Numbered from the stretch's first letter, positions 53,266 through 63,186 are shown. The stretch is DNA of 64,000 nucleotides from Halanaerobium hydrogeniformans (GCF_000166415.1 NC_014654.1:1054001-1118000), one strand, 5' to 3'. The notes: generated by a model from the letters alone, not told the origin. Made by a program: numbers and translations.

Positions 53266-54399
53266 ATGCAGTATAGAGATATGGGAAGTTTAAATATAAA
53301 GGTTTCCGCATTGGGCTTTGGAGCGATGCGTTTACCAATAATCGATGATGATTCAGCTAATATTGATAAAAAAAGAGCTGCTCAGATGATCCGTTATTCA
53401 ATTGATAAAGGAGTTAATTATATAGATACCGCCTGGCCCTATCATCAGGGGGAAAGCGAAAAATTAGTGGCAGAAGTTCTTAAAGATGGCTATAGAGATA
53501 AAGTTTATCTTGCCACAAAATTACCTATCTGGGAAGTAGAAACAAAAGCAGATCTTGACAAATATTTAAATCAGCAGCTGGAAAAGCTAGAAGTTGATTA
53601 TATTGATTTTTATTTATTACATGCTCTCAACCAACAAAGATGGGAAAAGGTAAAAGAGCTTGAAATACTTGAGTGGCTGGAAGAGAAGGTCGAAGCAGGA
53701 AAAATAAATTACATTGGTTTTTCTTTTCATGATAGTTATCAGGTTTTTTCTGAAATACTGAATGCCTATCAGTGGGATTTCTGTCAGATTCAATATAATT
53801 ATTTGGATACAGAATATCAGGCTGGTAAAAAAGGGCTTAAAGAAGCCTATGAAAAAGATATTGCTGTTATAGTTATGGAGCCACTAAGAGGAGGGTGGCT
53901 TGCTCAAAAACCTCCTCAGAATGTAAAAGACCTGTTTAAAGAAAAAAATAAAGAGTGGAATGCTGTTGAATGGTCATTACACTGGCTCTGGAGTCAAAAA
54001 GAAGTAGCACTTGTTTTAAGTGGTATGAGTAATTTCGAACAGGTAAAAGAGAACATCCAAATTGCTGAAGAATCTGAGATTGGACTTTTAAACGAGTCAG
54101 ATTTTGAAATGATGGCAAAGGCAGCAGAAAAAATGAGAGGACCCATTAGCTGTACAAGGTGTGAGTATTGTTTACCCTGTCCGGAAGGAATTAATATCCC
54201 CAGGATTTTTTATCTTTATAATAAGGCTATATTATTGGATGAGGCTGAGAAAATGGCAGAAAAATATTATAAGCTAGATGAGGAGACAAGGGCAGATAAT
54301 TGTATAGAATGTCAACAGTGTGAACCTGCCTGTCCTCAAAACCTGGAAATTATCGAACTATTAAAAAAGACAGAAAAGTTTTTTGCTGAGTATCGTTAA
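53266..54399 (+). CDS. Aldo/keto reductase with C-terminal ferredoxin domain
   Basis: 377 aa. AKR barrel (SALGFGAMRLPIIDDDS, VNYIDTAWPYHQGESEKLVA with the catalytic Tyr/Asp, DFYLLHALNQQRW) to about residue 280, then two Cys clusters: Cys296, 299, 302, 306 (CTRCEYCLPCP) and Cys346, 349, 352, 356 (CIECQQCEPACP), each able to hold a [4Fe-4S]. Common in anaerobic Firmicutes, where it may link ferredoxin to carbonyl reduction. Substrate not known. GGAGG RBS. Confidence 0.9.
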   Translation: MQYRDMGSLNIKVSALGFGAMRLPIIDDDSANIDKKRAAQMIRYSIDKGVNYIDTAWPYHQGESEKLVAEVLKDGYRDKVYLATKLPIWEVETKADLDKYLNQQLEKLEVDYIDFYLLHALNQQRWEKVKELEILEWLEEKVEAGKINYIGFSFHDSYQVFSEILNAYQWDFCQIQYNYLDTEYQAGKKGLKEAYEKDIAVIVMEPLRGGWLAQKPPQNVKDLFKEKNKEWNAVEWSLHWLWSQKEVALVLSGMSNFEQVKENIQIAEESEIGLLNESDFEMMAKAAEKMRGPISCTRCEYCLPCPEGINIPRIFYLYNKAILLDEAEKMAEKYYKLDEETRADNCIECQQCEPACPQNLEIIELLKKTEKFFAEYR

Positions 54400-54459
54400 T
54401 AACAAGGTAAAAATTAAAATATTGCTTTAATTTGAATTGTTTTAGGAGTTGATCAGATT

Positions 54460-55353
54460 TTGGGAAATAAAGTTAAATTTATTTATAATCCTGCTGCAGG
54501 TGACAGAAGTGTGATTAGATATCTGGATACTTTTTTTGAAAAATTTCAGTCAGCAGGTTTTAAATTAGATGTATATAGAAGTATGGAAGAAGGCGATTTT
54601 AGTAATGGACTTAATGATTTAAGCAAAGAGTATAAGGCCATTATAATTGCAGGTGGAGATGGTTCTGCAAGTAATGTTATTAATATTATGCAGCAGAAAA
54701 ATATTGAACTCCCACTGGGCATTATCCCCACCGGTACGGCCAATGATTTTGCCTCATATATTGGCATGAGTGAAAATATAGAAAGAAGTATCGATATTAT
54801 TTTAAACTGGAATATTAGAGAAGTTGATATTGGAAAGGTAAATGATAGATATTTTCTTAATGTATGTGCAGGTGGTATTATATCTAACATTGCCCATCGT
54901 ACAGAAACAGAGATGAAAAATCGTTTGGGTAAAGTAGCATATTATCTCTATGGCTTAAAAGAATTGCCCAATATTAAACCCATGTCTTTAAAGATTACAA
55001 CTTCTCAAACAGAAATCAGTGGTAATTATTTAGCCTTTTTTATATTTAACAGTAAAGATGCTGGGGGTTTTAAAAACATAGCCCAGTTTGCATCTATTGA
55101 TGATGGACTTTTTGATCTAATTGCAGTTGAATCTGCTAATATTATAAAGATAAGCTCTGTTATTGCAGATCTTTTACAGGGTAAAAATATTAACGATGAA
55201 AATATTTTTTATGTTCAGGATAACTATTTTAAAATTGAAAAAACCGATACAAATATACAGACAGATCATTGTGATATAGATGGAGAAAAGGGGCCAGAAT
55301 TCCCCCTGGAAATAGAATTGCTGCCAAAAGCTCTAAAAATTATTAGTGCTTGA
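54460..55353 (+). CDS. Diacylglycerol kinase-family lipid kinase (DgkB/YegS-like)
   Basis: 297 aa with NKVKFIYNPAAGDRSVIRYL, the nucleotide motif IIIAGGDGSASNVINIMQQK and PLGIIPTGTANDFASYIGMS, followed by the C-terminal YVQDNYFKI and DGEKGPEFPLEIELLP barrel. Phosphorylates diacylglycerol or a related lipid at the membrane. TTG start. The upstream relative acoX shares the GGDG nucleotide fold but not the lipid domain. Confidence 0.88.
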   Translation: MGNKVKFIYNPAAGDRSVIRYLDTFFEKFQSAGFKLDVYRSMEEGDFSNGLNDLSKEYKAIIIAGGDGSASNVINIMQQKNIELPLGIIPTGTANDFASYIGMSENIERSIDIILNWNIREVDIGKVNDRYFLNVCAGGIISNIAHRTETEMKNRLGKVAYYLYGLKELPNIKPMSLKITTSQTEISGNYLAFFIFNSKDAGGFKNIAQFASIDDGLFDLIAVESANIIKISSVIADLLQGKNINDENIFYVQDNYFKIEKTDTNIQTDHCDIDGEKGPEFPLEIELLPKALKIISA

Positions 55354-55447
55354 AGGAGTGATTTTTGCAGGAATATAATTAATTATCTCTAATTATATTA
55401 TATGTATTTATAATATTGCATATAATTTTACCCTGCTGCCAGGTAAG

Positions 55448-55474
55448 AGCCTCTCTAAAGTGAGAGGCTTTTAT
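55448..55474 (+). terminator. Rho-independent terminator
   Basis: AGCCTCTC (55448-55455) and GAGAGGCT (55462-55469), loop TAAAGT, then TTTAT. Confidence 0.82.
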
Positions 55475-55514
55475 CATCTAAAGAATTTAAAATAATTTTA
55501 GGTGGAGGCATAAA

Positions 55515-56777
55515 ATGTTTAAGCAAAGTAAAAAAATAATCTTTTTAACTTTAATCTTAGTTTTTTTCTTTAGTATTTATACAAGAGCAGAAACTCAGAT
55601 AGAATTCTGGACCATAAATTTAAGCCCCCAGTATGATCAGTATTTCCAGGATAAAATTGCTGAATTTGAAGCTGAAAACCCAGATCTTAAAATTAAATGG
55701 GAGGATATAAGTTTTTCTTCAATTCAGCAGCAGTTAAGACAAAAAATTTCTGAGGGTAATCCACCTCAGGTGGTTAACCTTTCTCCCCAATTAATGTCAG
55801 CTCTGGTTTATGAAGATTTATTATATCCGGTCTCAAATTTTGAGAAAAATTATAAATCAGAATATTTTGTAAATTTATGGGAATCTAATAATTATGATGG
55901 TAAAATATATGCTTTCCCCTGGTATGTTAGTTCGCGAATAATGGCTTATAATAAAGAGATTTTTAAGATTGCTGGATTAGACCCTGATGATTTTCCCAAA
56001 AGTCAAAAAGAATTTTTTGAGACTGCCCACAGAATAAAAGCAGAAAGTGGAGTTTATGCTTTTATGCCTCAACTGCAGATCCACGAAGAATTCATAAAAG
56101 CTGGTCTTAATATTTTTGAATTAAATAATGATAAACCTCAGGTTGCTTTTAATAATGATCAGGCAGTCGAAATAGTTGCAGAATATCAAAAGCTAGCTCG
56201 GGAAAGTGTTATACCGGCTGATAGTCTTAATTCTTCTTTTAACATTGCTTTAGACAGATATTTAAAAAATGAACTGGCTGTTTTAATTACAGCACCACAG
56301 TTTTTAAAAGAGATAGAAGCAGAATCAGATTATCTAAAAGATATGACAGCTTTAGCTGTTCCACCAGCCGGAGAAGGAGAGTTGATTAATGCTTCTTTGA
56401 TGAATCTGGTCATTCCTAAAGCTGCTGAAAATAAATCGGAGGCAGCCGATTTTGCAGCATTTATAACTGGAGCAGAGGCACAGCAAGAATTTGCTAAAAT
56501 CACCGGTTTACTACCTTCAGCAAAAGGAGCAGTTAATGTTGATTTTTTTGCTGATACTGATCAATTAGAAAATGAAGACATATCGTTAAACGATCAGGCA
56601 AGATATTTAATGGCAAAAGAACTTGAAAATATGGCTGATATGACCCTGATTATTGAAAATTCTTCTGCTTTAACTAGAGCTATGAATGAACAATTTGCTA
56701 GAGCTTTTTCTGATAAAATAACCGCTCAAGAAGCTGTAGATTTTATGGAGCAGCGTTTCTTGGAGATTTTAGATTAA
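55515..56777 (+). CDS. Sugar ABC transporter extracellular binding protein (family 1)
   Basis: 420 aa periplasmic binding protein. Signal peptide SKKIIFLTLILVFFFSIYTR ending at the AxA-like RAE, no lipobox Cys. Then IEFWTINLSPQYDQYFQDKI, FEAENPDLKIKWEDI, YDGKIYAFPWYVSSRIMAYN and ASLMNLVIPKAAENKSEAAD, all typical of maltose/sugar-binding proteins. No permease or ATPase genes adjoin, so it is an orphan receptor; the next gene encodes an exported GH-like protein. RBS GGTGGAGG. Confidence 0.87.
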   Translation: MFKQSKKIIFLTLILVFFFSIYTRAETQIEFWTINLSPQYDQYFQDKIAEFEAENPDLKIKWEDISFSSIQQQLRQKISEGNPPQVVNLSPQLMSALVYEDLLYPVSNFEKNYKSEYFVNLWESNNYDGKIYAFPWYVSSRIMAYNKEIFKIAGLDPDDFPKSQKEFFETAHRIKAESGVYAFMPQLQIHEEFIKAGLNIFELNNDKPQVAFNNDQAVEIVAEYQKLARESVIPADSLNSSFNIALDRYLKNELAVLITAPQFLKEIEAESDYLKDMTALAVPPAGEGELINASLMNLVIPKAAENKSEAADFAAFITGAEAQQEFAKITGLLPSAKGAVNVDFFADTDQLENEDISLNDQARYLMAKELENMADMTLIIENSSALTRAMNEQFARAFSDKITAQEAVDFMEQRFLEILD

Positions 56778-56852
56778 GATAATATTTTTAAATAGCTTAT
56801 TTTAAATATTAATTATTTTGACAAAAAAGTATAAGATGCAAAGGAGTATAAG

Positions 56853-58505
56853 ATGAAAAACTTTAGCTTTAAGCTTATAATTTTTTTATTGATTTCAATA
56901 ATTTTAATTTTTACTTATAATACAGCTGCTTATTTTAAAGCTGAAGAATACAGGCCGATTTTATTGGAAATCAGAAGGGCTGAAAGATCAATTAGAGAAG
57001 CAGAAAATAAGCTTGAGCAGGCAGAAAATAAATTTATTTTAATTGATAAAAATTTAACTGCAGAGATCCAGGCAGAGATTGAAGAAAATTATCAGTTGAT
57101 GATAGAAGCCTATCAACAAAATAATGATCCGGTATTGAAAAAAAATGCTGATAAAGTGGTAGAGCAGGCAGAACAACTGGCCTTAACAGCTGTAGAATCC
57201 AGGGAAGTCCAGTTGAGAGCTTTTTGGCTTGACAGCAGAACTTTAGCTGAAGCCGGAAGTAGAGAGGGTATTCAGGAATTATTGGACCTAGCTGCTCAGG
57301 CTAATTTTAATGTTATTTTTCCTGAAATTTATTTTAAAGGTGAATCTATAATTCCCGATAATGAGTTAATTAAACAGGATGAGAGATTTAAAGACTGGGA
57401 AGAAGACCCGCTTAAAGTTCTGATAGAGGAAGCTCAGCAGCGGAATATTGAAGTTCACGGCTGGGTCTGGGTTTTTAATGAAAATACCGCCGGAGAAGCA
57501 GGACCTATACTTAAGCAAAACCCAGAATGGGCTAATAAAAATAGGGCAGGAGATTTTATAACTTATCATAATACCAGCTGGCTTAGTCCTGCTCGTGAAG
57601 ATGTAAGAAAATATCTCCAGCAGAGATATATCTATCTGGTAGAAAATTATGATTTAGATGGAATAAATTTAGATTATATTCGCTATCCAGATGAATATCA
57701 TGGCAGTTTTGGTTATGATCAAAAAAATATAGAATTATTTATAGAAAAAACAGGGATTAACCCCTTCAATATTGAAGATAATACAGAGGCAGAAACACAG
57801 TGGAATAGATTTAGAGAAAGCTTAATAACTAAAATGGTTAGAGAAACAGCTCAGCTTTTAAGAGAAGTTGATCCAGATTTAAAATTATCGGCAGATGTAT
57901 TACCAGGACTCACAGAAGCCAGATATCGTTCAATGCAGGATTGGGGTTTATGGCTGGAAGAGGGTTATTTAGATTTTGTGCTGCCAATGACCTATACAGA
58001 AAATATGTTTTCTGAATTAGAGAGATGGATTAAAAATGATAGACAAAGGCTGTCTGAACCTATTTATCCCGGAATAGCAGTTTTTATGTTAACGGAAACT
58101 CAACTTTTAAGACAGATAGAGGAAATAAACGCTCTAAACCCTAATGGGCTTTCACTTTTTGCAGCAGCCCATTTAAAAGAAAAGGATTTTGAAGTTTTAG
58201 CCCGGGGCTTATTTAGAGAAAAGGCTTTACTGGCTGAAAATGATAAAAACAAAGCTCTAAACCAGCTTAGTGATGGTATAATTAATAGATTAGAGCTGAT
58301 AAAAAAGGCAGATAAAATAAAAGCAGATGACAAAAAAATCATAGAAAAATATTTAAGAGAAATTATAGAATCTGATCAAAAAAATTATAGTGAAGAAAAT
58401 TTTTTAAATTATTTAGAACAAAAGTCTATAACTTTAACAGCTCAGATTAAAGATGTTTTAATAAAGGACCTCGATTATCTTAATGATATTTTAACTTTAT
58501 ATTAA
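56853..58505 (+). CDS. Exported GH-like family 10 protein (YngK/DUF187 type)
   Basis: 550 aa. N-terminal signal/anchor (FSFKLIIFLLISIILIFTYN), a coiled-coil-like segment to about residue 110, then a GHL10 TIM barrel from residue 125 (VQLRAFWLDSRTLAEAGSRE, EVHGWVWVFNENTA, and DLDGINLDYIRYPDEYHGSF near 270 with the presumed catalytic Asp, YLDFVLPMTYTENMFSELER) and a C-terminal helical tail. The family is thought to cleave polysaccharide; the substrate is unknown. Follows an orphan sugar-binding protein by 75 bases and may share its function. Confidence 0.85.
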   Translation: MKNFSFKLIIFLLISIILIFTYNTAAYFKAEEYRPILLEIRRAERSIREAENKLEQAENKFILIDKNLTAEIQAEIEENYQLMIEAYQQNNDPVLKKNADKVVEQAEQLALTAVESREVQLRAFWLDSRTLAEAGSREGIQELLDLAAQANFNVIFPEIYFKGESIIPDNELIKQDERFKDWEEDPLKVLIEEAQQRNIEVHGWVWVFNENTAGEAGPILKQNPEWANKNRAGDFITYHNTSWLSPAREDVRKYLQQRYIYLVENYDLDGINLDYIRYPDEYHGSFGYDQKNIELFIEKTGINPFNIEDNTEAETQWNRFRESLITKMVRETAQLLREVDPDLKLSADVLPGLTEARYRSMQDWGLWLEEGYLDFVLPMTYTENMFSELERWIKNDRQRLSEPIYPGIAVFMLTETQLLRQIEEINALNPNGLSLFAAAHLKEKDFEVLARGLFREKALLAENDKNKALNQLSDGIINRLELIKKADKIKADDKKIIEKYLREIIESDQKNYSEENFLNYLEQKSITLTAQIKDVLIKDLDYLNDILTLY

Positions 58506-58550
58506 TATTTTGCTTAAAAACTTCAGAAAAACCTGGGAAGGTGTTATAAT

Positions 58551-58814
58551 ATGAGTAAAGCTCAAATAATTTCCTGTCAGATATCATTTTACCCTCTTTA
58601 TACTGAAAAGGTTAATGATGCTGTCAAAGAAGTCATCAAGTTGATTGAAGATTCTGAACTACAGAGTGAAAGTAATTCTCTTTCCACAAATATTTTTGGG
58701 GAAAGTAAGCAGGTATATGATTTACTTGCCAAAATAACAGATTTTATGGCAGATAAAGAAATTAAATTTGCCATGAACTGTAATATTTCAAACAGCTGTG
58801 GCTGTGAAATTTAA
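58551..58814 (+). CDS. YkoF/MTH1187-like small protein
   Basis: 87 aa: AQIISCQISFYPLYTEKVND, VIKLIEDSELQSESNSLSTN then IFGESKQVYDLL, matching the ferredoxin-like fold of the YkoF/thiamine-binding small family, here a single domain. Members bind thiamine or a hydroxymethylpyrimidine, or have unknown ligands. Immediately upstream of a degraded MBL-fold gene. Confidence 0.7.
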   Translation: MSKAQIISCQISFYPLYTEKVNDAVKEVIKLIEDSELQSESNSLSTNIFGESKQVYDLLAKITDFMADKEIKFAMNCNISNSCGCEI

Positions 58815-58850
58815 AAGAATGATTTCAAGTAGTTAATCTTTATCTCGGAG

Positions 58851-59104
58851 TATCCAAAAATAACAATTTTAGTGGAAAATACTGTTTATAAAAAAATCTT
58901 CATAAAATAAAAAGTGATAGAGAAATAGCAAATAATATTTTTCTTAACAAATTTAATGATGATATCAGTCTTTTTATGCAAAGTAAACAGGGATTAGTAA
59001 TTATTTTGGGCTGTAGTCACAAAGGTATTATCAATATTGTTGAAGAAATAATAAAGAAGAGCGGAGATAAAATTAAATTTGCAGGGGTTGGTGACAGTAT
59101 ATAG
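58851..59104 (+). pseudogene. Remnant of an MBL-fold (COG1237-like) metallohydrolase
   Basis: Two pieces of one family are joined by a large deletion. Frame 1 (58857-58907) reads KITILVENTVYKKIFIK, the family N-terminus. Frame 2 (58892-59104) reads DISLFMQSKQGLVIILGCSH then KGIINIVEEIIKKSGDKI, its C-terminal metal-binding GCSHKGIINI region. The intervening 150 or so residues, including the HxHxDH motif, are absent; the frames differ and the start codon position reads TATCC. The family is annotated as a dihydropterin-related beta-lactamase fold protein. A CGGAG RBS-like sequence remains in front. Confidence 0.72.
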
Positions 59105-59115
59105 GAGGAGATTTC

Positions 59116-60252
59116 ATGAATATAACTTTTGATTTAGGTGAGTTATTCGGTATTCCTATCAAAGTACATTTAAGTTTATTGATCATTCTTCCCTTTTTTG
59201 TCTGGGCTTTTGGTAGTAATTTTATCTACTTAGCAGAACAGACAGATATCGCAAGAAGAGAATTGATTTTAAACCCCTATATACTTGGTGCAATAATGGC
59301 TACCTTGCTTTTTATGAGTGTTTTAGTTCATGAACTCGCACATTCACTTACTGCAAGAAGTAAAGGTGTCAAAACTAATGATATAACCCTTGTTTTATTT
59401 GGTGGAATGGCTAATATAGAGGATTTTTCTGATAAGCCAAATGATGAAATAATAATTTCTGCCAGTGGCCCCTTATTGAGTTTAGTGATTGGTTTGATTC
59501 TGGTTCCAGCTGCAAATCTTGCTCCAGAATTTTTATTAGAAGATATTAGATTAATTATTCTTTATACAGGTCAGTTGAATATAATTTTAGCATTGTTTAA
59601 CTTACTGCCGGCTTTTCCAACTGATGGTGGAAGAATTTTGAGGGCCTTTATAGCTAAAAAACATTCTTTAGCAGAGGCTACCGAGATTGCTTCTAGAATT
59701 GGCAAAATTTTTGCAGTAGCCTTTGGTATTTTGGGTTTAATGAGTGGTAACTTGCTTTTGGTTCTGATTGCTTTATTCATCTATTTTGGTGCAATGCAGG
59801 AACACAAATACAGTGTCATTAAATCAGCTCTTTCCAATTTGAAAGTAAAAGATTTAATGACCAGGGATGTAAAAACTGTACCGGTAAATATTAGTGTCCA
59901 TCGCTTGATAGAAAAGATGTTTGAATGCAAACATTCAGGTTTTCCGGTTGAGCGAGATGGGAAAATCGTCGGGATGGTTACAATGGAGGATGCCCGAAAA
60001 ATTCCTCAAGAAGAATACAGTAATACACCTGTCCAGGCTATTATGACAAAAGAAATACACAGTGTAAAAGCAGATGACGAATTATATGAGGCTTTTAAAC
60101 TTCTCTTCCAAAAAGATATCGGGAGACTTCTGGTAATGGATGGTCAGGAACTTTTAGGTATAATTACCCGTTCTGATGTTATGACCGGGATTAGAGTACA
60201 GCAGTTAGAAAATATAAAACGAGAAAATGATGATCAGCTTTTTAGTAATTAA
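59116..60252 (+). CDS. Site-2 protease family (M50) membrane metalloprotease with CBS domains
   Basis: 378 aa. Multi-pass membrane domain (1-230) with zinc motif HELAH (His72, Glu73, His76) and the NLLPAFPTDGGRILRA motif near 165-180 carrying the third ligand. Then two CBS modules (VKDLMTRDVKTVPVNISVHR, VQAIMTKEIHSVKADDELYE) that probably bind adenine nucleotides. Such M50B proteases cut within membranes; the substrate is not evident. RBS AGGAGGAG. Distinct from SpoIVFB by context, with no sporulation gene seen here. Confidence 0.9.
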   Translation: MNITFDLGELFGIPIKVHLSLLIILPFFVWAFGSNFIYLAEQTDIARRELILNPYILGAIMATLLFMSVLVHELAHSLTARSKGVKTNDITLVLFGGMANIEDFSDKPNDEIIISASGPLLSLVIGLILVPAANLAPEFLLEDIRLIILYTGQLNIILALFNLLPAFPTDGGRILRAFIAKKHSLAEATEIASRIGKIFAVAFGILGLMSGNLLLVLIALFIYFGAMQEHKYSVIKSALSNLKVKDLMTRDVKTVPVNISVHRLIEKMFECKHSGFPVERDGKIVGMVTMEDARKIPQEEYSNTPVQAIMTKEIHSVKADDELYEAFKLLFQKDIGRLLVMDGQELLGIITRSDVMTGIRVQQLENIKRENDDQLFSN

Positions 60253-60276
60253 ATATGCTAATCAATTTTTAGGAGG

Positions 60277-61500
60277 ATGATTAAAATAAGATACGATTAT
60301 GATTTGAGTGAAGTAATAAATATAGATGTACTTCAGAGTATTCAGGATAAATTTGCTGAAGCAACCGGTTTAGCAGCTGTTATTGTTGATCGTGAAGGTA
60401 TTCCAGTAACTAACTGCAGTAGGTTTACATCTTTTTGTAAAACAATTCGCTATTGTGAAAAGGGTTTTCAGAAATGTACTCTATCTGATTCTCAGGGTGG
60501 TATCAGAGCAAAAGAAGAGGGTAAATCTGCTCCCTATGTATGTGAATCTGGTCTAATAGATATGGCGGCTCCTATTATTTTAGAAAATCGTTTTATTGGA
60601 ACTATCCTTTGTGGGCAGATAATATTAGAAGAAGATGGAAGAGAAAAAACCCTGCAGCGGGTTAAAGAAAGAACTAAGGATATTGATATAGATTTTGAAA
60701 CGATCAAAAGAAAGTTTAATGATATAGAAGTTCTACCAAAAAGTAGAATAGTTGCTGCAACAGAATTTCTCTCTATAACGGCTAACTATATTGCAGAAAT
60801 GGGTCTGGCAAATATTTATCAGCAGGAATTACTGGAAGAATCAAGATCCAGAAGACAGCTTGAAGAACATTTAAGAACAAAAAAATTGCAAATTTTACAG
60901 TCACAGGTTAATCCTCATTTTCTATTTAATGTTTTAAATTCTATTGCCAGACTTTCGTTGATAGAAGGAGCATCTGAGACAGAAGACATGGTTTATGCCC
61001 TCTCAGATTTACTAAGGTATAGTTTGAGAAATGTAGAAGAAGTTGTTAAATTAGAAGAAGAATTAAACTGTGTTAAAGATTATATAACGATCCAGAAAAA
61101 AAGGTACAAAGATAAATTTGATTTTGATATCGATATTGATGAGGATTTACTGGATATTAATATTCCTTTATTGACCATCCAACCATTACTAGAAAACTCT
61201 ATCATCCATGGATTTAAAGAAAAGTCAACCGGAAAGGTTAAAATCAAAGCAGAAAAAATGGATAATATGATCAGTATTTCTGTGATTGATGATGGTTTAG
61301 GGATGAAAGATAATTACACAAAAGAACTTTTAAGTTCTGCTGGCAAAAGCAAAGATAAGATTACCAGCCATATTACAGGAATTGGAATCAATAATGTTCA
61401 TCAGAGATTAAAACACTATTTTGGTGAAGAATATGGCCTGGAAATAAAGAGTGAGCTCAATAAAGGAACCGAGGTTAAGATTAATTTACCAGGAGAGTAA
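60277..61500 (+). CDS. PocR-domain sensor histidine kinase (LytS/YesM type)
   Basis: 407 aa, no membrane segment. N-terminal PocR ligand-binding domain (about 12-175: LQSIQDKFAEATGLAAVIVD, CKTIRYCEKGFQKCTLSDSQ, VCESGLIDMAAPIILENRFI with clustered Cys), a short coil, then the His kinase domain with His214 in SQVNPHFLFNVLNSIARLS and ATPase motifs PLLENSIIHGF and ISVIDDGLGM. PocR senses 1,2-propanediol in the enterobacterial regulator. The AGGAGG directly abuts ATG 60277, an unusually short gap, so the true start may lie slightly downstream. Pairs with the next gene. Confidence 0.88.
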   Translation: MIKIRYDYDLSEVINIDVLQSIQDKFAEATGLAAVIVDREGIPVTNCSRFTSFCKTIRYCEKGFQKCTLSDSQGGIRAKEEGKSAPYVCESGLIDMAAPIILENRFIGTILCGQIILEEDGREKTLQRVKERTKDIDIDFETIKRKFNDIEVLPKSRIVAATEFLSITANYIAEMGLANIYQQELLEESRSRRQLEEHLRTKKLQILQSQVNPHFLFNVLNSIARLSLIEGASETEDMVYALSDLLRYSLRNVEEVVKLEEELNCVKDYITIQKKRYKDKFDFDIDIDEDLLDINIPLLTIQPLLENSIIHGFKEKSTGKVKIKAEKMDNMISISVIDDGLGMKDNYTKELLSSAGKSKDKITSHITGIGINNVHQRLKHYFGEEYGLEIKSELNKGTEVKINLPGE

Positions 61501-61572
61501 TCTAATGATTAACACAATTACAATAATTAAATGCTGAAGCTAATATATATAGAAGTGATTGGAGGGTAGCAA

Positions 61573-63186
61573 TTGTTTAAGATACTTGTTGCAGATGATG
61601 AATATTTAGAAAGAAAGGCTCTTTCTATAATTCTAGGAGAAAAAAGTGGAATTGACAATATAGAAATAGTAGGAGAAGCTGCTGACGGAAAAGAAGTTGT
61701 AGAACTTGCCAGAGAAAAGAAGCCTGATATTATTTTCATGGATGTTAAGATGCCAGGGATGAATGGTTTAAAAGCGATCAAATTGATTAAGGAAAATTCA
61801 TCTAATACTAGATTTGTAATTTTAACTGCTTATGATGAATTTGAATATGTTCAGGAAGCTCTCTCCCTTGGTATTGAAGAATATCTATTAAAACCGGTTA
61901 AACCACAAAAAGTTAGAGAACTGGTTAGCAGACTAGTTAATAAGATTCAGAGTTCTAAAAAGGATGAAAAAATAAGAAAACAGATGAGAGAAAAACTTGA
62001 TATGGTTATGCCCTATATTAAGATGTCCTTTGTTTTTGACCTTGTTTTTTTAAATATTGATACCATCGAGGAAATTAGAAGTAGAACCGAATTTTTTGAT
62101 ATCGAAGAACTGCCTTCTGCAGTTATGATCGCAGACATTGACCAATTTGCCAGTTCAACGGTTAATGAAGATGAATTAAAAAGACAGCTGCATAAAAAAG
62201 AAGTTTTCAGTGTGATTAAAAATTTCGAAAAAAAATATAATTCTTTAATGGTAGTACCGATGACAAGTGACAAGATAATCATCCTTTATTTTGGCGAAAA
62301 AATGTACAAAAATGAAAAAATAAAAAAATGGTTAAAAAAAGTAGCAGCAGAAATCAGCCAGGAAGTAAAAAATAAGACCGAATTTACAATAACAATTGGT
62401 ATCGGTAGTTATTACGATGATCCACGGCTAGTTGATAGATCATATCATGAAGCTCTTGGTGCAATAAGAAATTCATTATTGGTTGGTGAAGGTTCTGCTG
62501 TCCACTGGGAAGATATTAAAAATAGGGATTTTCATGAAATAGCTTATCCATATGATATAGAAAGTCGTCTGGTGGAAAAGTTTAAATCAAGGAAGGTTAA
62601 TCATTTTACAGAATTAGTTGATACACTTTTTAATAGCTGGCAGGTAGATGAAAGCTTTAACTCGATTCTGGTAAAATCAAGGATGATGGAATTATTGGGT
62701 GTGCTGTCGAGATCAGCTGTTGAAGCAGGGGCCAGTTTTAAAGATATATCCCCTTTAAATTATAAGTTTACCCAGGAATTATTTAAAATAAATAACCAGG
62801 AACAGATGAAAAACTGGCTTAATACGGTTTTGGTAAAATTATCGGAAAAGATCGATGATTTTGGAGCAGACTTTAAAGAAAAAATTATCTATAATGGTGT
62901 AAAGTATGTACAGTCTAACTATACCGAGGATATTACTTTAAGTGAAGCTGCTGAAGCTGCCAGTTTAAGCACCCATTATTTTAGCAGAATTTTCAAAAAA
63001 GAGATGGGCTGCACATTTAAAAGTTATTTAACTAAATTAAGGATAGAAGAAGCAAAAAGAAGACTGGATAATAAAAATGTAAATATTGCTATAATAGCTA
63101 AAGAAATCGGTTATAATGACCCAAGTTATTTTTCAAAAGTTTTTAAAAAATATGAAGGAGTTTCACCATCAGAATACAGAGATTGA
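61573..63186 (+). CDS. Response regulator with AraC-type output domain
   Basis: 537 aa YesN-like regulator. Receiver domain with Asp57 (PDIIFMDVKMPG), acidic pocket ADDE and Lys in EYLLKPVKP; a roughly 300-residue middle region; C-terminal AraC HTH pair (SNYTEDITLSEAAEAASLST then HYFSRIFKKEMGCTFKSYL, and NVNIAIIAKEIGYNDPSYFS). TTG start with GGAGGG. Immediately downstream of its PocR kinase and upstream of pduA and pduB, so it likely activates the microcompartment operon. Confidence 0.9.
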   Translation: MFKILVADDEYLERKALSIILGEKSGIDNIEIVGEAADGKEVVELAREKKPDIIFMDVKMPGMNGLKAIKLIKENSSNTRFVILTAYDEFEYVQEALSLGIEEYLLKPVKPQKVRELVSRLVNKIQSSKKDEKIRKQMREKLDMVMPYIKMSFVFDLVFLNIDTIEEIRSRTEFFDIEELPSAVMIADIDQFASSTVNEDELKRQLHKKEVFSVIKNFEKKYNSLMVVPMTSDKIIILYFGEKMYKNEKIKKWLKKVAAEISQEVKNKTEFTITIGIGSYYDDPRLVDRSYHEALGAIRNSLLVGEGSAVHWEDIKNRDFHEIAYPYDIESRLVEKFKSRKVNHFTELVDTLFNSWQVDESFNSILVKSRMMELLGVLSRSAVEAGASFKDISPLNYKFTQELFKINNQEQMKNWLNTVLVKLSEKIDDFGADFKEKIIYNGVKYVQSNYTEDITLSEAAEAASLSTHYFSRIFKKEMGCTFKSYLTKLRIEEAKRRLDNKNVNIAIIAKEIGYNDPSYFSKVFKKYEGVSPSEYRD

